From the NCBI GenBank assembly GCA_036172665.1, contig CM069877.1, positions 11,242,501 through 11,306,500 on the forward strand: 64,000 nt of DNA, written 5' to 3'. This DNA comes from Prosopocoilus inquinatus. Lineage: Eukaryota; Arthropoda; Insecta; Coleoptera; Lucanidae. This document shows, piece after piece, positions 32,790 through 43,925 of the stretch. Position 1 is the first letter of the stretch. Each line of letters begins with the position of its first letter. Both the position numbers and the translations under genes were made by a program. The notes beneath the pieces were generated by a model. The model was not told where the DNA came from. It saw only the letters and a program-made list of their open reading frames with translations, and did not search any database.

Positions 32790-33780
32790 TGATGAAGCCG
32801 TCAACCTCACGGCGAAACGTCGACTAAAATAGAACAGTTAAATGCAGCAATGAAAAGTAGAAAAAGTTTTTCATGAAAAGTTTAATGTACTTAGTAAAAA
32901 AAAAATTAAACAAGCTGTTACGATTTGGTTTAAAAAAAAAGCAAATTACATTTTACTTTTTAAGTTTTTAGAAATTTAAGTTCATTTTGCTTTTGTGATT
33001 TTGTTTCTCTTTTCCCAATGTTATTAACAAGCGGGCCTCACCTATTTGCATTCTGGAGGGGTTTGAACTGAGGCCTCCTTAGTCACGTTTTTGAGGACTC
33101 GCAGCAGTTAGGAACTTGAAAGAAGCGAAGGAAAATGTTTTCAGAATGAAGGAAAATGTTTTCAAAATGATGGAAAATGTTTTCAGAATGAAGGAAAATG
33201 TTTTCAAAATGAAGGAAAATGTTTCCAAAATGAAAGAAAATGTTTGAAAAATGAATGAAAATGTTTAGCAAAAATTCCCTAATGTTTACTTTTTTTGATT
33301 TTTTTGGTTTTTCCATTTTTTGTTTCTTTTATTTTTATTTTTTTTTAATTAATGAGAGTTCTGGTGAAGCCGTCAACCTCACGGCAAAACAACGACTAAA
33401 ATAGAATAGTTAAATGCGGCAATTAAAAGTAGAAAAGTTTTTGTGTGCCAAATTTTTCTTAAAAAAAATTAATGTATTTAATAATTTTGTTAGGTAAAAA
33501 AATAAACCATGTAGGCTGTTACGGTTTCCTCCTTAGTCAGATGAGAAGATTGGGTTACTCGTTTCTGGGGGCTCGCAGCAGCTAGGAACTTGAAAAAAGT
33601 GAAGGAAAATGTTTAAAAAAATGAAGGAAAATGTTTGGAAAATGAAGGAAAATGTTTAACAAAAATTCCCTAATGTTTAAAGTTTTCTTAATTTTTCTGT
33701 TTTTTCCATTTCTTTGTTTCTGTTAATTTCTTTAAATAATTTTGATAATTGACTGCTTTTGTCTGCTCCAACTCATCTGT
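32790..33780. repeat. ~570-bp tandem duplication containing a 21-bp minisatellite
   Basis: GTGAAGCCGTCAACCTCACGG-type sequence at 32792 recurs at 33363, followed in both by AAAATAGAAYAGTTAAATGC and later by CTCGCAGCAGYTAGGAACTTG. The 21-bp GAAGGAAAATGTTTTCARAAT unit is repeated about seven times at 33127-33265 and about three times at 33599-33665; 21 bp is seven codons, so it reads as an ENIFxHF-type peptide repeat on the minus strand, not a gene. Confidence 0.75.
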
Positions 33781-33850
33781 CAGAGGGCGCCAAACTATGG
33801 AGTCGCACGCGATCGAATTTTGACGTCGCGGGGGCCCTGATTATATCTCA
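33765..33850. repeat. Inverse copy of the 24640-24720 repeat
   Basis: CTCATCTGTCAGAGGGCGCC then TATGGAGTCGCACGCG and GGGGGCCCTGATTATATC match 24640-24720 in reverse complement. Confidence 0.6.
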
Positions 33851-33877
33851 GCAGCTGTATTTAAAAGCAAGGTGTAA

Positions 33878-33896
33878 TGGGGGCAGCGGTGGGATC
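33878..33896 (+). other. Primer-binding-site footprint (tRNA-Leu type), plus strand
   Basis: TGGGGGCAGCGGTGGGATC is close to TGGTGGCAGCGGTGGGATT, the complement of the tRNA-Leu 3' end. Confidence 0.4.
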
Positions 33897-33899
33897 TGA

Positions 33900-35030
33900 A
33901 GAGGGGTGATGTTGTATGGCTTCAGATCGCACCTCTCGCTACCACCATCACACTTTACTTTCCGCGTGAATTAAGAAAGTGAATAAAATCCAGAAGAACG
34001 GCGAAACAGTTCAAAACAGCAAAATTATGAAATTATGAATAATGAAAAGAGCCTTGATTATTATAGGCTGCGCAATTTCTAGATGAAAATTTTCATACAA
34101 AGGGGTCTGTAATTTTGAAGGGTAAATAATTTGTTTATTTTTCGCCGGTAAACTGAACCCCGCAACGAAATCTGAAGTTACGATCTTAGCGCCTCCCGCC
34201 CCGCCGCCGCGGAAAAAACTGGAATAATAAAAGGCGCAAATATTTGCGAGCGTAATTTAACGAGGCGAGCCAATTACGCGCCCAGCCAACTATGTTTATA
34301 ATTTTATTACGCCCCAGCTACGCTACCCTGACATCTCAATATTTCGTTCATTTTTTGTTGCAAAGAAAAAAGCAAAAGGTTTCGAGTCAAGGTTATTTGA
34401 TAACACTGACATTTAACTACCGAATATTATAACATAAGAAATAATTGTGTCAATGCGGCTCCTAATTCCTAAATACAAGCAAACCCTGGCCTACATTCGC
34501 ACATCGGTCACATGGGTTACATAACAGCAGCTGCCAGTAAAGTAAAATGAGTCACCGAGATTTTTCAAGACGAACGCCCTAACTCAAACCTTATGTAAAC
34601 TGGAAATTAAGTCAATCATTTTCATATAAAACTAGGTAGCTTCTCTCTGCTCAGAAGTTAGTTCGACAAAACGCTGGCGACAGTGCGCGAAACTGTCGTC
34701 TAGTAAAGCGCCTATTCAATTTGTCATGTAAGTTATATCTTGCACTTCCAATAAATCTACCCTGTATGTATTTTATGTTGGGTTAAACCTGACTACGCCC
34801 CGCAACCCCTAAAATATACGTTGGTTTTACTACAAACTTGTATATCAATAAGTTAATGTTACATTTGGTGAAGCGCCAGGCTCTGTAGGTTTAACGTAAC
34901 AATGTGACTGGCTGCAAGCAGTCAGATGTTTTAAACACACACCCCCTCCCTCTCAGAGGCGTTTCGTCGGCAGCTCCGATACCATACGTCCCACTACCAT
35001 CTTCACTGAGCTCCAACTTTTGTTCGGACA
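33900..35030. other. Unassigned DNA
   Basis: 34140-34330 is a CpG-rich, repeat-free island (GCCCCGCCGCCGCGG...). The rest has no gene and no repeat match that I could see. Confidence 0.35.
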
Positions 35031-35039
35031 AGTCGTTTT

Positions 35040-35690
35040 CGGGACTTGGCGCCGTATACTCTACCAGATTTGACTACCTATTAGCTCAACATCCCTCCAC
35101 CGACCATCTCCTCTGAGCTGGGTATTAAATTTTGCATTGTGGACCGCCCCATTAGTCTTGGGAATTTCTGCTTGCTTAGTTTTCGCAATTACGATATTTC
35201 TGGCGTTATGTGGCAAACACTTTTGTTCGTAAAATATTTTAAGCCAATTGACGCCTCTACTCTACCGGATTTGGCTGCCTGTTAGCTCCTCCACCGACCA
35301 TCTCCTCTGAGCTGGGTATTAAATTTTGATTTGTCGGCCGCCCCATTAGTCTTGGGAATTTCCGCCTGCTTAATTTTCGCAAATACCATGACCATCAGCG
35401 TTGATTCGGGCACTAAATTTAGATTTTTCAACATAAGTCTTCGGAATCTCTGTCTGCTTAGTTTTCGCAAATATTCATGGCGCTATGTCGCAAGCGTTTT
35501 TCTTCGGGCAAATCGTTTTATTACGACAGCCATCTGCGCCGTCTGCTCTACCGGATTTGGCTGCCTGTCACCTTGAAATCCCGCCCACGGCCATCTCCAC
35601 TGAGCTGGGCATTTTTCTGCCCCCAAGACAGCTTGGTTCCCAAAGGTCGTGATCAGCCTTCTTATTATTGGTAAACAAGCAAAGAGCAGG
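35040..35690. repeat. ~200-290-bp tandem repeat, three units
   Basis: TCTACCRGATTTGRCTRCCT at about 35059, 35261 and 35547, each followed by CCGACCATCTCCTCTGAGCTG-like sequence and a CCATTAGTCTTGGGAATTTC or related box. Frames 35282-35470 and 35331-35576 are repeat translations. Confidence 0.7.
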
Positions 35691-36157
35691 TGACAAGGTA
35701 TTACTAATCCGCGATTGAAATAAAAAACTAGAGAGAAAACGCAGAAGGCTGATATACAGGATGTCCCGCTTAAAGCAGATTCTTTTATATTTCTCCAGTT
35801 ATTAATTTTACGAAAAAATGTTTCAAACGAAAGTTTCACAGGATCGTATGGAGCATATTTTAAAATTAGTTTGACGTATACAGAGTGTTCCGTTTAGCCT
35901 GGGCGTTAGGTCACTTCGTTATTTTAAATGGAATACCCTAAATATTTTTACATTTTAGGGTTTTGGTTTGAATTTTAATGTGACCTTGTGTACCATACAT
36001 AGGGTCTAATCTAAACCGTTTTCGCGTTATTCAACTTAAAAAAAAAATATCGCTCTTACAGTATCTCAAACAAATGCAAATATCATCCGAACAAATGCCG
36101 TTAGAGACTTGTGATTTTTTGCAAAAGTTTCGTCTTGAAACGCTTTTTTAGTTACAC

Positions 36158-36181
36158 TATTATTATTATTATTATTATTAG
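36158..36181. repeat. (ATT)n microsatellite in left hairpin arm
   Basis: Seven or eight ATT units here face five TAA units in the right arm (37494-37511), showing that the two arms have drifted in repeat number since they formed. Confidence 0.7.
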
Positions 36182-36240
36182 ATGCGCTATTTAATTCTCT
36201 TTTCAATGATACAGTGTAGTCGATATCTGTCGTTAATAAA

Positions 36241-37132
36241 TCAGCTTTGGTAAGATATAATGGTCAATCAATACCGGTAACGCCATCTTGTAGGTTTCTC
36301 GGAATGGAACTTGACTCTAAATTAACTTGGAAGTGTCATGTGGAACAACTCGTCAAAAAATTGAGTGCACAAACTTTTCTAATTTTTCGTTTGCGGAATA
36401 CAATATCATACGAAGTACTGAGGATGGTGTATTATGGTTTGATTCAGGCTGCACTTTCTTATGGAATCATCTTCTGGGGAAATTCTTCGGATGCTTCAAA
36501 GGTGTTTATCGTTCAAAAAAAAATTATAAGATTAATGGCCAATGCTTCGCCCAGGACAACTTGTAGAAATTTATTTCTGAAGTTCGAAATAATGACAGTG
36601 GCGTCCCTATTTATGTATAATGCTATACTTTATGCTAATACCCTAGACGATATTGCACAAAATAAAGACTTCCATGACTACGGCACTCGTTCAAGAGATG
36701 ATATCCGGTTACCATTTAATCGCTTAACTACTAGTCAAAATGGTCCTTTGTATGTAGGTCTCAAGTGTTTGCGTAGGATAAGACAGCTTTGGAAATGTGA
36801 TATGCCGACTAGTCCAGGTAGTTTTAAATCAAAATTAAAGTCATTTTTTGTTTCTAATTGTTTCTATTCAATAAACGAATTTTTGCTCAATTATGATAAC
36901 TGAAACTCTTATTTGTCGCTGTTTTCCACATTTCATTTCATTCTTTCTTCCGCTTTCTCGCTTTTATTTACTTATTGTTTATCCGTCTCTATTTTATTCC
37001 ATTTTATTTTTTTATTTTATTTTATTTGTAATTGTTTAATCGGGTACTCACCTAGACAAACTCATGTACAGTTTGATTTTGTATCACTTATTATACTGAG
37101 AATAAACTTGAATTTGAATTTGAATTTGAATT
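36241..37132 (+). mobile_element. 5'-truncated LINE fragment inserted in the hairpin's left arm
   Basis: The hairpin arm stops at ...GTTAATA and resumes as AATAGTTC..., while the right arm has the uninterrupted GTTAATAGTTC in reverse. The insert is therefore about 36241-37132, with AATA possibly duplicated. It ends in a (TTTGAA)n tail at 37108-37135, a type of 3' tail known in CR1/L2-like LINEs. Confidence 0.8.
36247..36903 (+). pseudogene. LINE reverse transcriptase C-terminal region, 218 codons
   Basis: The open frame starts in the last part of the RT thumb (SCRFLGMELDSKLTWKCHVE) and runs to the natural stop. It aligns along its length with the end of the LINE at 18-19 kb: for example LRMVYYGLIQAALSYGIIFW against LRMIYFAYVNSIISYGIIFW, and GPLYVGLKCL / FYSINEFLLNY at the end against TPLYSAMLYF / YSVAEF. 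No palm domain or endonuclease remains, so it cannot be active. The ATG at 36247 is internal and not a real start. The sequences are too different to be copies of one family. Confidence 0.85.
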
Positions 37133-37910
37133 TGAATAGTTCTTTTCAGTATTTAGATTTTTCTTTACGATTTTTAAAAATACACGAATTATTGAGACAT
37201 CTGTTAGTTGCTATGGTTACAGAATAAACAAGAGAAAATCCCCACAACATAAGTTTTTACAAAAAAATTAATAAACTTGAGAATATTCAAACTACAAAAA
37301 CTATTTTTTTTTTTTAAATATAATGCCATATAACTTTTACAGATTGTTTACTCTGTCACTATAGCAACTAACAAATGTCTCAATATTTCGTGTATTTTTA
37401 AAAATCGTAAAGAAAAATCTAAATACTGAAAAGAACTATTAATGAAAGATATCGACTACACTGTATCATTGCAAAGAGCATTAAATAGCGCATCTAATAA
37501 TAATAATAATAGTGTAGCTGAAGAAGCGTTTTAAGATGAAACTTTTGCAAAAAATTACGAGTCTCTAACTTTATTTGTTCGGAAGATATTTGCATTTGTT
37601 TGAGATACTGCAAGAGCGATAATTTTTTTATAAAGTTGAATAACGCCAAAACGACTTAGATTATACCCTATATATGGTATACAAGGTCACATTAAAACTC
37701 AATCCAGAACCCGAAAATGTAAAAATATATAGGGCATTTAAAATAAGGAAGTGACCTAACTCCCAGGCTAAACGGAACACTCTGTATACGTCAAACTAAT
37801 CTCGAAATGTGCTCCATACGATACAGTGAAACTTTCATTTGAAACATTTTTTCGTAAAATTAATAACTAGAGAGGAATGACGGAATTCGCCTTATGTGGA
37901 ACACCCTGTA

Positions 37911-38410
37911 CAACAAAACGCCCTTTAATTTCATTCGTCAAATACGAATTTTCTTTTGTGCTGACGAGTGAATTGTCGTTCAGAACTGTCCTCTGGAAGC
38001 AATATGTTCGTTCGATCCAATTAATAATTCGATTCAATTTCCTAGCAGAGAGACAGAGAGAGCGATAGCGAGAAGGAAAGGGAGAGAAAGAGAGAGAGAT
38101 GCAAACCGCATCGAGTTAAATTGTGTAACGGCCCTAATGGAGAGTAATTGCATAAGCCGCCATAAGTTACGGACGACCCCGGAAAGCAGAATGCACTGGA
38201 GTATTGTGCATCAAGTGTTGCCGTGGTCGTGAGGATCCATTTCGATTAGATCTGTTTAATTAATTTCTATACTCGCCGTTATATGAACAGCGCCGAACGG
38301 ATTCTGTGAAAGGAACACTTCTGAGACATTTATATGCACCCGCTTCCTTCCCCTCTCTCGACACCAACCCTTCTCACTTGTCTCCTCTTCTTTTTCTTCA
38401 AACCTTTACC
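37911..38410. other. Unassigned DNA before the macrosatellite
   Basis: A GA-rich low-complexity stretch is at 38045-38100. No gene and no repeat match recognised. Confidence 0.35.
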
Positions 38411-38545
38411 TTAACAACTTGCGTTTAAAGATTTTTTGGATAGCTTCAAGCGCACTGTCAGTTTAATGAAGATCGACTGACCAAGGCGGACTACTTCCCG
38501 ACTTCGAAATCTATCCCCGTTTGAACGTAAATAACGAAAACTTCG

Positions 38546-41500
38546 TATGGGTACATTTTGCATGCAACTGAAGAGTATCATGCATTTGACAAGTTCGAGT
38601 ATACAAAGTAACGGCCGTAACATGAGCCTTCCGTCCGTTATTATCAAGAAAAGTCGAGAAATTTTTAACCAAACCCCCCGGAGAGTGAAGGTGAGCGCAA
38701 AACCAAAATAGTCAACCCTCAATTATCCAGTGGAAAATGAACCCGAGGAATTTTCAACGTCCTTGCCCCAAAAATATCACGTTACAAAAAATTATTACTT
38801 TGTTTTGAGGAGTAATCTCGATATTACATGATTGCGAACACGATTATGAGATAATAATACCTGAGTTGCAGCCGATAATGCGCGATGCGGCTTCAAAGCC
38901 TTTATACTCGCTGTATAACGCTGTTAATTGCGGCTTCCTTTAATTGAAATTCGGATAATACCAGTACGCCGAGCGAGTTGGTCCCTGACGTGAGACGTGA
39001 GTGTAATCACGTGATCCAAGCGAGCTTCCAGAATATTAATTAGATTCTAAGTTTGGCGCGGCTTGAACATTAGAGTTCGAATTCCTTGGAGCCGAACCAA
39101 GTTTTTTAAATAAATAGAAATGAAATACAAGAGAGCGTCTCTTAAAGTAAAAGAAAGAGGTGTCGAGGATAAATAAATACACATGTCTGCGAGCGGAAAG
39201 TTTCAGTGAGTAGAGTTAAGAAGATGGGACACTTGAAGTTGGCTTCGCCAAATAGGTCGATTGACTCACGTGACGCATTAGACGGGACGCTCATTTGGAG
39301 CATGTAAACTCGATATAAGGCGTGTGGGTACATTTTGCATGAAAGTGAAGAGTATCACGGATTTCACAGCTTCGAATATACAAAGTAATGACCGAAACAT
39401 GAGCCCTGCGTTCGTTATTATCAAGGAACGTCGAGAAATCTTTAATCAAACCCTCCGAAAAGTGAGGGTGAGCGCAAAACCGAAATCGTCAACCCTCAAT
39501 TTTCCGGCATAAAATTAACCTGAGCACTTTTCAACGTCCTCGCCTCAAAAATATCACGATACAAGAAAGATTATTTTTTTCTTGAGGAGTATCTCGATAT
39601 TCCACGATTGCGAGTGCGATTACGAGGTAATAATACCTGAGATGCAACCGATAATACGCGATGCGGCTTCAAAGCCTTTATGCTCGGAGTAACGCTGTTA
39701 ATTGCGGCTTCCTTTAATTGAAATTAGGATAATACCAATATGCCGAGCGAGTTGGCCACTGACGTGAGACGTGAGTGTAATCACGTGATCCAGGCGAGCT
39801 TCCAGAATATTAATTAGATTCTAAGTTTGGCGCGGCTTGAACATTAGAGTTCGAATTCTTTCGAGCCGAACCAAGTTTTGTAAATAAATAAAAATGAAAT
39901 ACAAGAGAGCGTCTTAAAGTAAAATAGAGACGTGTCGAGGATAAATAAATACACATGTCGGCGAGCGGAGAGTTTCAATGAGTAGAGTTAAGAAGATGGG
40001 ACACTTGAAGTTGGTTTCGCAAAATAGGTAGATTGACTCACGTAACGCATTAGAAGGAACGCTCATTTGGAGCATATGAGCTCCATATAAGGCGTGTGGG
40101 TACGTTTCGCATGCAACTGAAGAGTATCACGCATTTGACAGCTTCGTATATTCAAAGTAATGATCGGAACATGAGCCTCGCGTTCGTTATTATCAAAGAA
40201 AGTCGAGAAATCTTTAAGCAAACCCCCCAGAAAGTGAAGGTGAGCACAAAACCGAAATCGTCAACCCTCATTTTTCAAGTGGAAAATGAACCCGAGCAAT
40301 TTTCAACGTCCTTGCCTCAAAAATATCACGTTATAAAAAATTATTATTTTGTTTTGAGGAGTAACCTCGATATTACATGATTGCTAGCACGATTATGAGG
40401 TAATAATACCTGAGATGCAGTCGATAATGCGCGACGCGGCTTCAAATCCTTTATACTAGGAGCAACGCTGTTAATTGCGGCTTCCTGTAATTGAAATTCG
40501 GATAATACCAATACGCCGAGCGAATTGGCCCCTGACGTGAGACGTGAGTGTAATCACGTGATCCAGGCGAGCTTCCAGAATATTAATTAGATTCTAAGTT
40601 TGGCGCGGCTTGAACATTAGAGTTCGAATTCCTTGGAGCCGAACCAAGTTTTTTTAAAAAAATAGAAATGAAATACAAGAGAGCGTCTCTTAAAGTAAAA
40701 GAGAGAGGTGTCGAAGATAAATAAATACACATGTCAGCGAGCGAAAAGTTTCAATGAGTAGAGTTAAGAAGATGGGACGCTTGAAGTTGGCTTCGCAAAA
40801 TAGGACGATTGACTCACATGACGCGTTATAGGGGACGCTCATTTGGAGCATGCAAGGCTTCATAAAAGACGTATGGGTACATTTTGCATGCAACTGAAGA
40901 GTATCACGAATTTCACAGCTTCGAATATACAAAGTATTGATCGGAACATGAGCCTCGCGTTCGTTATTATCAAAAAAGTCGAGAAATCTTTAAGCAAACC
41001 CCCCGGAAAGCAAACGTGAGCACAAAATTGAAATCGTCGACCCTCAATTTTCCGGCATGAGCATGTAAACTCGATATAAGGCATGTGGGTACGTTTTGCA
41101 TGAAAGTGAAGAGTATCACGGATTTCACAGCTTCGAATATACAAAGTAATGACCGCAACATGAGCCCTGCGTTCGTTATTATCAAGGAACGTCGAGAAAT
41201 CTTTAATCAAACCCCCCGGAAAGTGAGGGTGAGCACAAAACCGAAATCGTCAACCCTCAATTTTCCGGCATAAAATTAACCTGAGCACTTTTCAACGTCC
41301 TCGCCTCAAAAATATCACGATACAAGAAAGATTATTTTTTTCTTGAGGAGTATCTCGATATTCCACGATTGCGAGTGCGATTACGAGGTAATAATACCTG
41401 AGATGCAACCGATAATACGCGATGCGGCTTCAAAGCCTGTTAATTTAACGCATGCAACTGAAGAGTATCACGCATTTGACAGCTTCGTATATTCAAAGTA

Positions 41501-42382
41501 ATGATCGGAACATGAGCCTCGCGTTCGTTATTATCAAAGAAAGTCGAGAAATCTTTAAGCAAACCCCCCGGAAAGTGAAGGTGAGCACAAAACCGAAATC
41601 GTCAACTCTCATTTTCCAGTGGAAAATGAACCCGAGCAATTTTCAACGTCCTTGCCCCAAAAATATCACGTTACAAAAAATTATTATTTTTTTTGAGGAG
41701 TAATCTCGATATTACATGATTGCGAACACGATTATGAGGTAATAATAACTGAGTAGCAGCCGATAATACGCGACGCGGCTTCAAAGCCTTTATACTCGGA
41801 GCAATGCTGTTAATTGCGGCTTCCTTTAATTGAAATTAGGATAATACCAATACGCCGAGCGAGTTGGCCCCTGACGTGAGACGTGAGTGTAATCACCTGA
41901 CCCAGGCGAGCTCCCAGAATATTAATTAGATTCTAAGTTTGGCGCGGCTTGAACATTAGAGTTCGAATTTCTTGGAGCCAAACCAAGTTTTTTTAAATAA
42001 ATAGAAATGAAATGTAAGAGAGCGTCTTAAAGTAAAAGAGAGAGGTGTCGAGGATAAATAAATACACATGTCAGCGAGCGGAAAGTTTCAATGAGTAGAT
42101 TTAAGAAGATGGGACGCTTGAAGTTGGCTTCGCAAAACAGGTCGATTGACTCACGTGACGCATTAGAGGGGACGCTCACTTGGAGCATATAAGTATAAGT
42201 ATGGGTACATTTCGCATGCAACTGAAGAGTATCACGCATTTGACAGCTTCGTATATACAAAGTAATGATCGGAACATGAGCCTCGCGTTCGTTATTATCA
42301 AAAGAAGTCGAGAAGTCTTTAAGTAAACCCCCCGGAAAGCAAAGGTGAGCACAAAATTGAAATCGTCGACCCTCAATTTTCG
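38546..42382. repeat. 775-bp A-type tandem array
   Basis: Each full monomer has a ~190-bp core (TTTTGCATGCAACTGAAGAG ... ACAAAACCGAAATCGTC) and a ~585-bp A-specific part with TCAAAAATATCACG, GATGCGGCTTCAAAGCC, CTGACGTGAGACGTGAGTG, TTCCAGAATATTAATTAGAT and AAGAAGATGGGACACTTGAA. Copies are highly similar. The core holds an open frame on the plus strand in several copies. Confidence 0.92.
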
Positions 42383-42603
42383 TACAATAACAAAAAGTTT
42401 ACAGCTTCTTGCTTATTGTCGTCGTAAATCAATTCGTTTTAAGTTACGGCCCCGTCCCTTTCTCCCCCACAGAAAATTACAAACAGTTTCACAGCGCCGC
42501 GACCTTAAAGGGGTGAGACGTTTAACAGAGCGGGCCCTGCCATTCACGTCGTTAATAGAAATTCCGAAAGTTCACGGCTCGTTTAGCGCCCTCCGCGGTT
42601 TGC
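42383..42603. repeat. Right flank duplicated at 48478-48680
   Basis: CAATAACAAAAAGTTTACAG ... CCACAGAAAATTACAAACAG ... GCGCCGCGACCTTAAAGGGG is nearly identical at 48481-48660. It follows an A-type core in both places. Confidence 0.9.
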
Positions 42604-43725
42604 TCTAATCCGGAGAGGATTTCTTCATTCAATTCGTTCCGGCCCAGGGTAAACACCCGGCCGACGGTCGTACACCGCAGCATCCGGCTGGCTCGTGTTT
42701 CGCCCACGAAACAAACGTCGACGTTTATGGGCGAGCAAGGAGCAGTTAAGAGAGAGTGAGAGAAAAAGAACGAGGGGGAAATAAATTCCAGAAGGCAGGT
42801 CACTATCTCGATCCAAAAAAGAAAAATAGGTCTTGAAAAGCGTCGACAACTGATTAAAGCGCAAAATATTGTTCGTATGCTATTATAAATCACCCTGTAC
42901 ATGTCTGGAAACAAAAATATGTTACAGTTTGTTTTGCCACTATTTTTAACCCGCTCTCTTTGGTGTGTTCTTTCCCATTCCCTTATGCTCCCCGTTGCGT
43001 TGGTGGCAGCGGTGGGATTTCCGGAAGGACGAGAAATCATTATTGTTATAAATTCTCTTCATGAATTAATAATCTTGGTCTTTCGTTAGTACTCCGAAAC
43101 GGATGAAGGTGTTTTCAGGTCACCAATAGGTCTTGTGCAACGCTCGTTTTTTTTTTATAATTTCCTGTCTATTTTGTTTCATAACTCTGACTAATTCCGT
43201 TCTGTTATTATCTCATATAAATTTGATATCTCGTATAAGTTTGTCTAATATAGAGATAACGAAGCTTGGTTTATAGATATACAGCGCAATGGGTCACGGG
43301 TTCGAAATTAAACGAACTTTAAACTCGAGTTGGCCGGAAATCATGAATAAATAAGGTACGCTTCTCTCCGCCGAGGCGATATAATCTGGTTCCGTTCGCC
43401 GTTGCCGCTTTAACAACAGATAGCCGTAATGTACGGCGATTTCATGAACAGGTCTTTAACTGCATCCGCTTTTTCGTTTTTCTTTTCTTTTTTTCTTTTT
43501 TCTCTCCTCCATCAATTCAGCGCGATAATCGCGCGTCACGCCCGCCACGGATGATTAACGACCCGGCGGCAAACAAATCGTGTTTTTAATAGTTCATTTA
43601 GGCCGGTTCATTTAAGATTCTTTTTTCGCGAGTAATTTTCAGGCTTCGTCGCGTCCATAAAATACGGGCCGCTAAATGCACGGCGATAAATCACTTCGCC
43701 GCCGGTGATTTTTTCCTCCGGGCAT
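42604..43725. other. Spacer between macro-units 1 and 2
   Basis: No gene supported. A CACCCTGTA hairpin-element-type end is at 42892-42900, a PBS footprint at 43001-43019, and CpG-rich repeat-free DNA at 43540-43725. Confidence 0.4.
43001..43019 (+). other. Primer-binding-site footprint, exact complement of tRNA-Leu 3' end
   Basis: TGGTGGCAGCGGTGGGATT is the exact complement of AATCCCACCGCTGCCACCA, the tRNA-Leu 3' terminus with CCA. No clear LTR was found upstream. Confidence 0.55.
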
Positions 43726-43925
43726 AATAACAAATTGCGCGCTTGTTTTCTACCGGTTCGCTTTTCAGGATATTTCGGCAAATTTATCAGAAACGCCGCG
43801 TTTCTTTTACCTTCGGATGATTAATTGCGTCTTTTTGGGGGGAACGCAGTGAAATATCACTTGACAACAGAACCGGATCCATGCATCCTCCCCCATGGCT
43901 GTTCCGTTATAAATAACAAAAATAT
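43726..43925. repeat. Left flank duplicated at 50664-50867
   Basis: AACAAATTGCGCGCTTGTTT, TACCGGTTCGCTTTT, GATATTTCGGC, TTTATCAGAAACGC and GAACGCAGTGAAATATCACT occur in the same order in both. The second copy lacks a few bases (for example the ACCGGATCC segment). Confidence 0.9.

Larger units (their letters stand above)
35757..37908. mobile_element. Hairpin DNA transposon with ~570-bp inverted arms, TA-flanked
   Basis: Left end CAGGATGTCCCG at 35757 and right end ...GGAACACCCTG at 37908 are inverted and both flanked by TA (35755-35756, 37909-37910). The left arm (35757-36240 plus 37133-37215) and the right arm (37345-37908) align along their length, with CGAAAAAATGTTTCAAAYGAAA, AGAGTGTTCCGTTTAGCCTGG, CTCAAACAAATGCAAATATC and GATGCGCTATTTAAT among the matched stretches. 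About 130 bp of loop separates the arms. TA flanks suggest the Tc1/mariner group, a MITE-like non-autonomous element. A LINE fragment sits inside the left arm. Confidence 0.85.
38411..42603. repeat. Macro-unit 1 of a composite satellite (right-hand part)
   Basis: It begins with the end of a B-type monomer (38411-38545) that matches 46625-46755, followed by A-type monomers. Core starts lie at about 38548, 39327, 40099, 40876, 41088, 41450 and 42200; three full intervals measure 779, 772 and 777 bp and the others are truncated (joins at 41058 and 41440). It ends with a non-repeat flank (42383-42603) that recurs at 48478-48680. Confidence 0.9.

Noticed and set aside
42552..43040. 162-codon minus-strand frame
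   Set aside because: No recognisable domain; it runs across a hairpin-element end and a PBS footprint, so it is probably chance.
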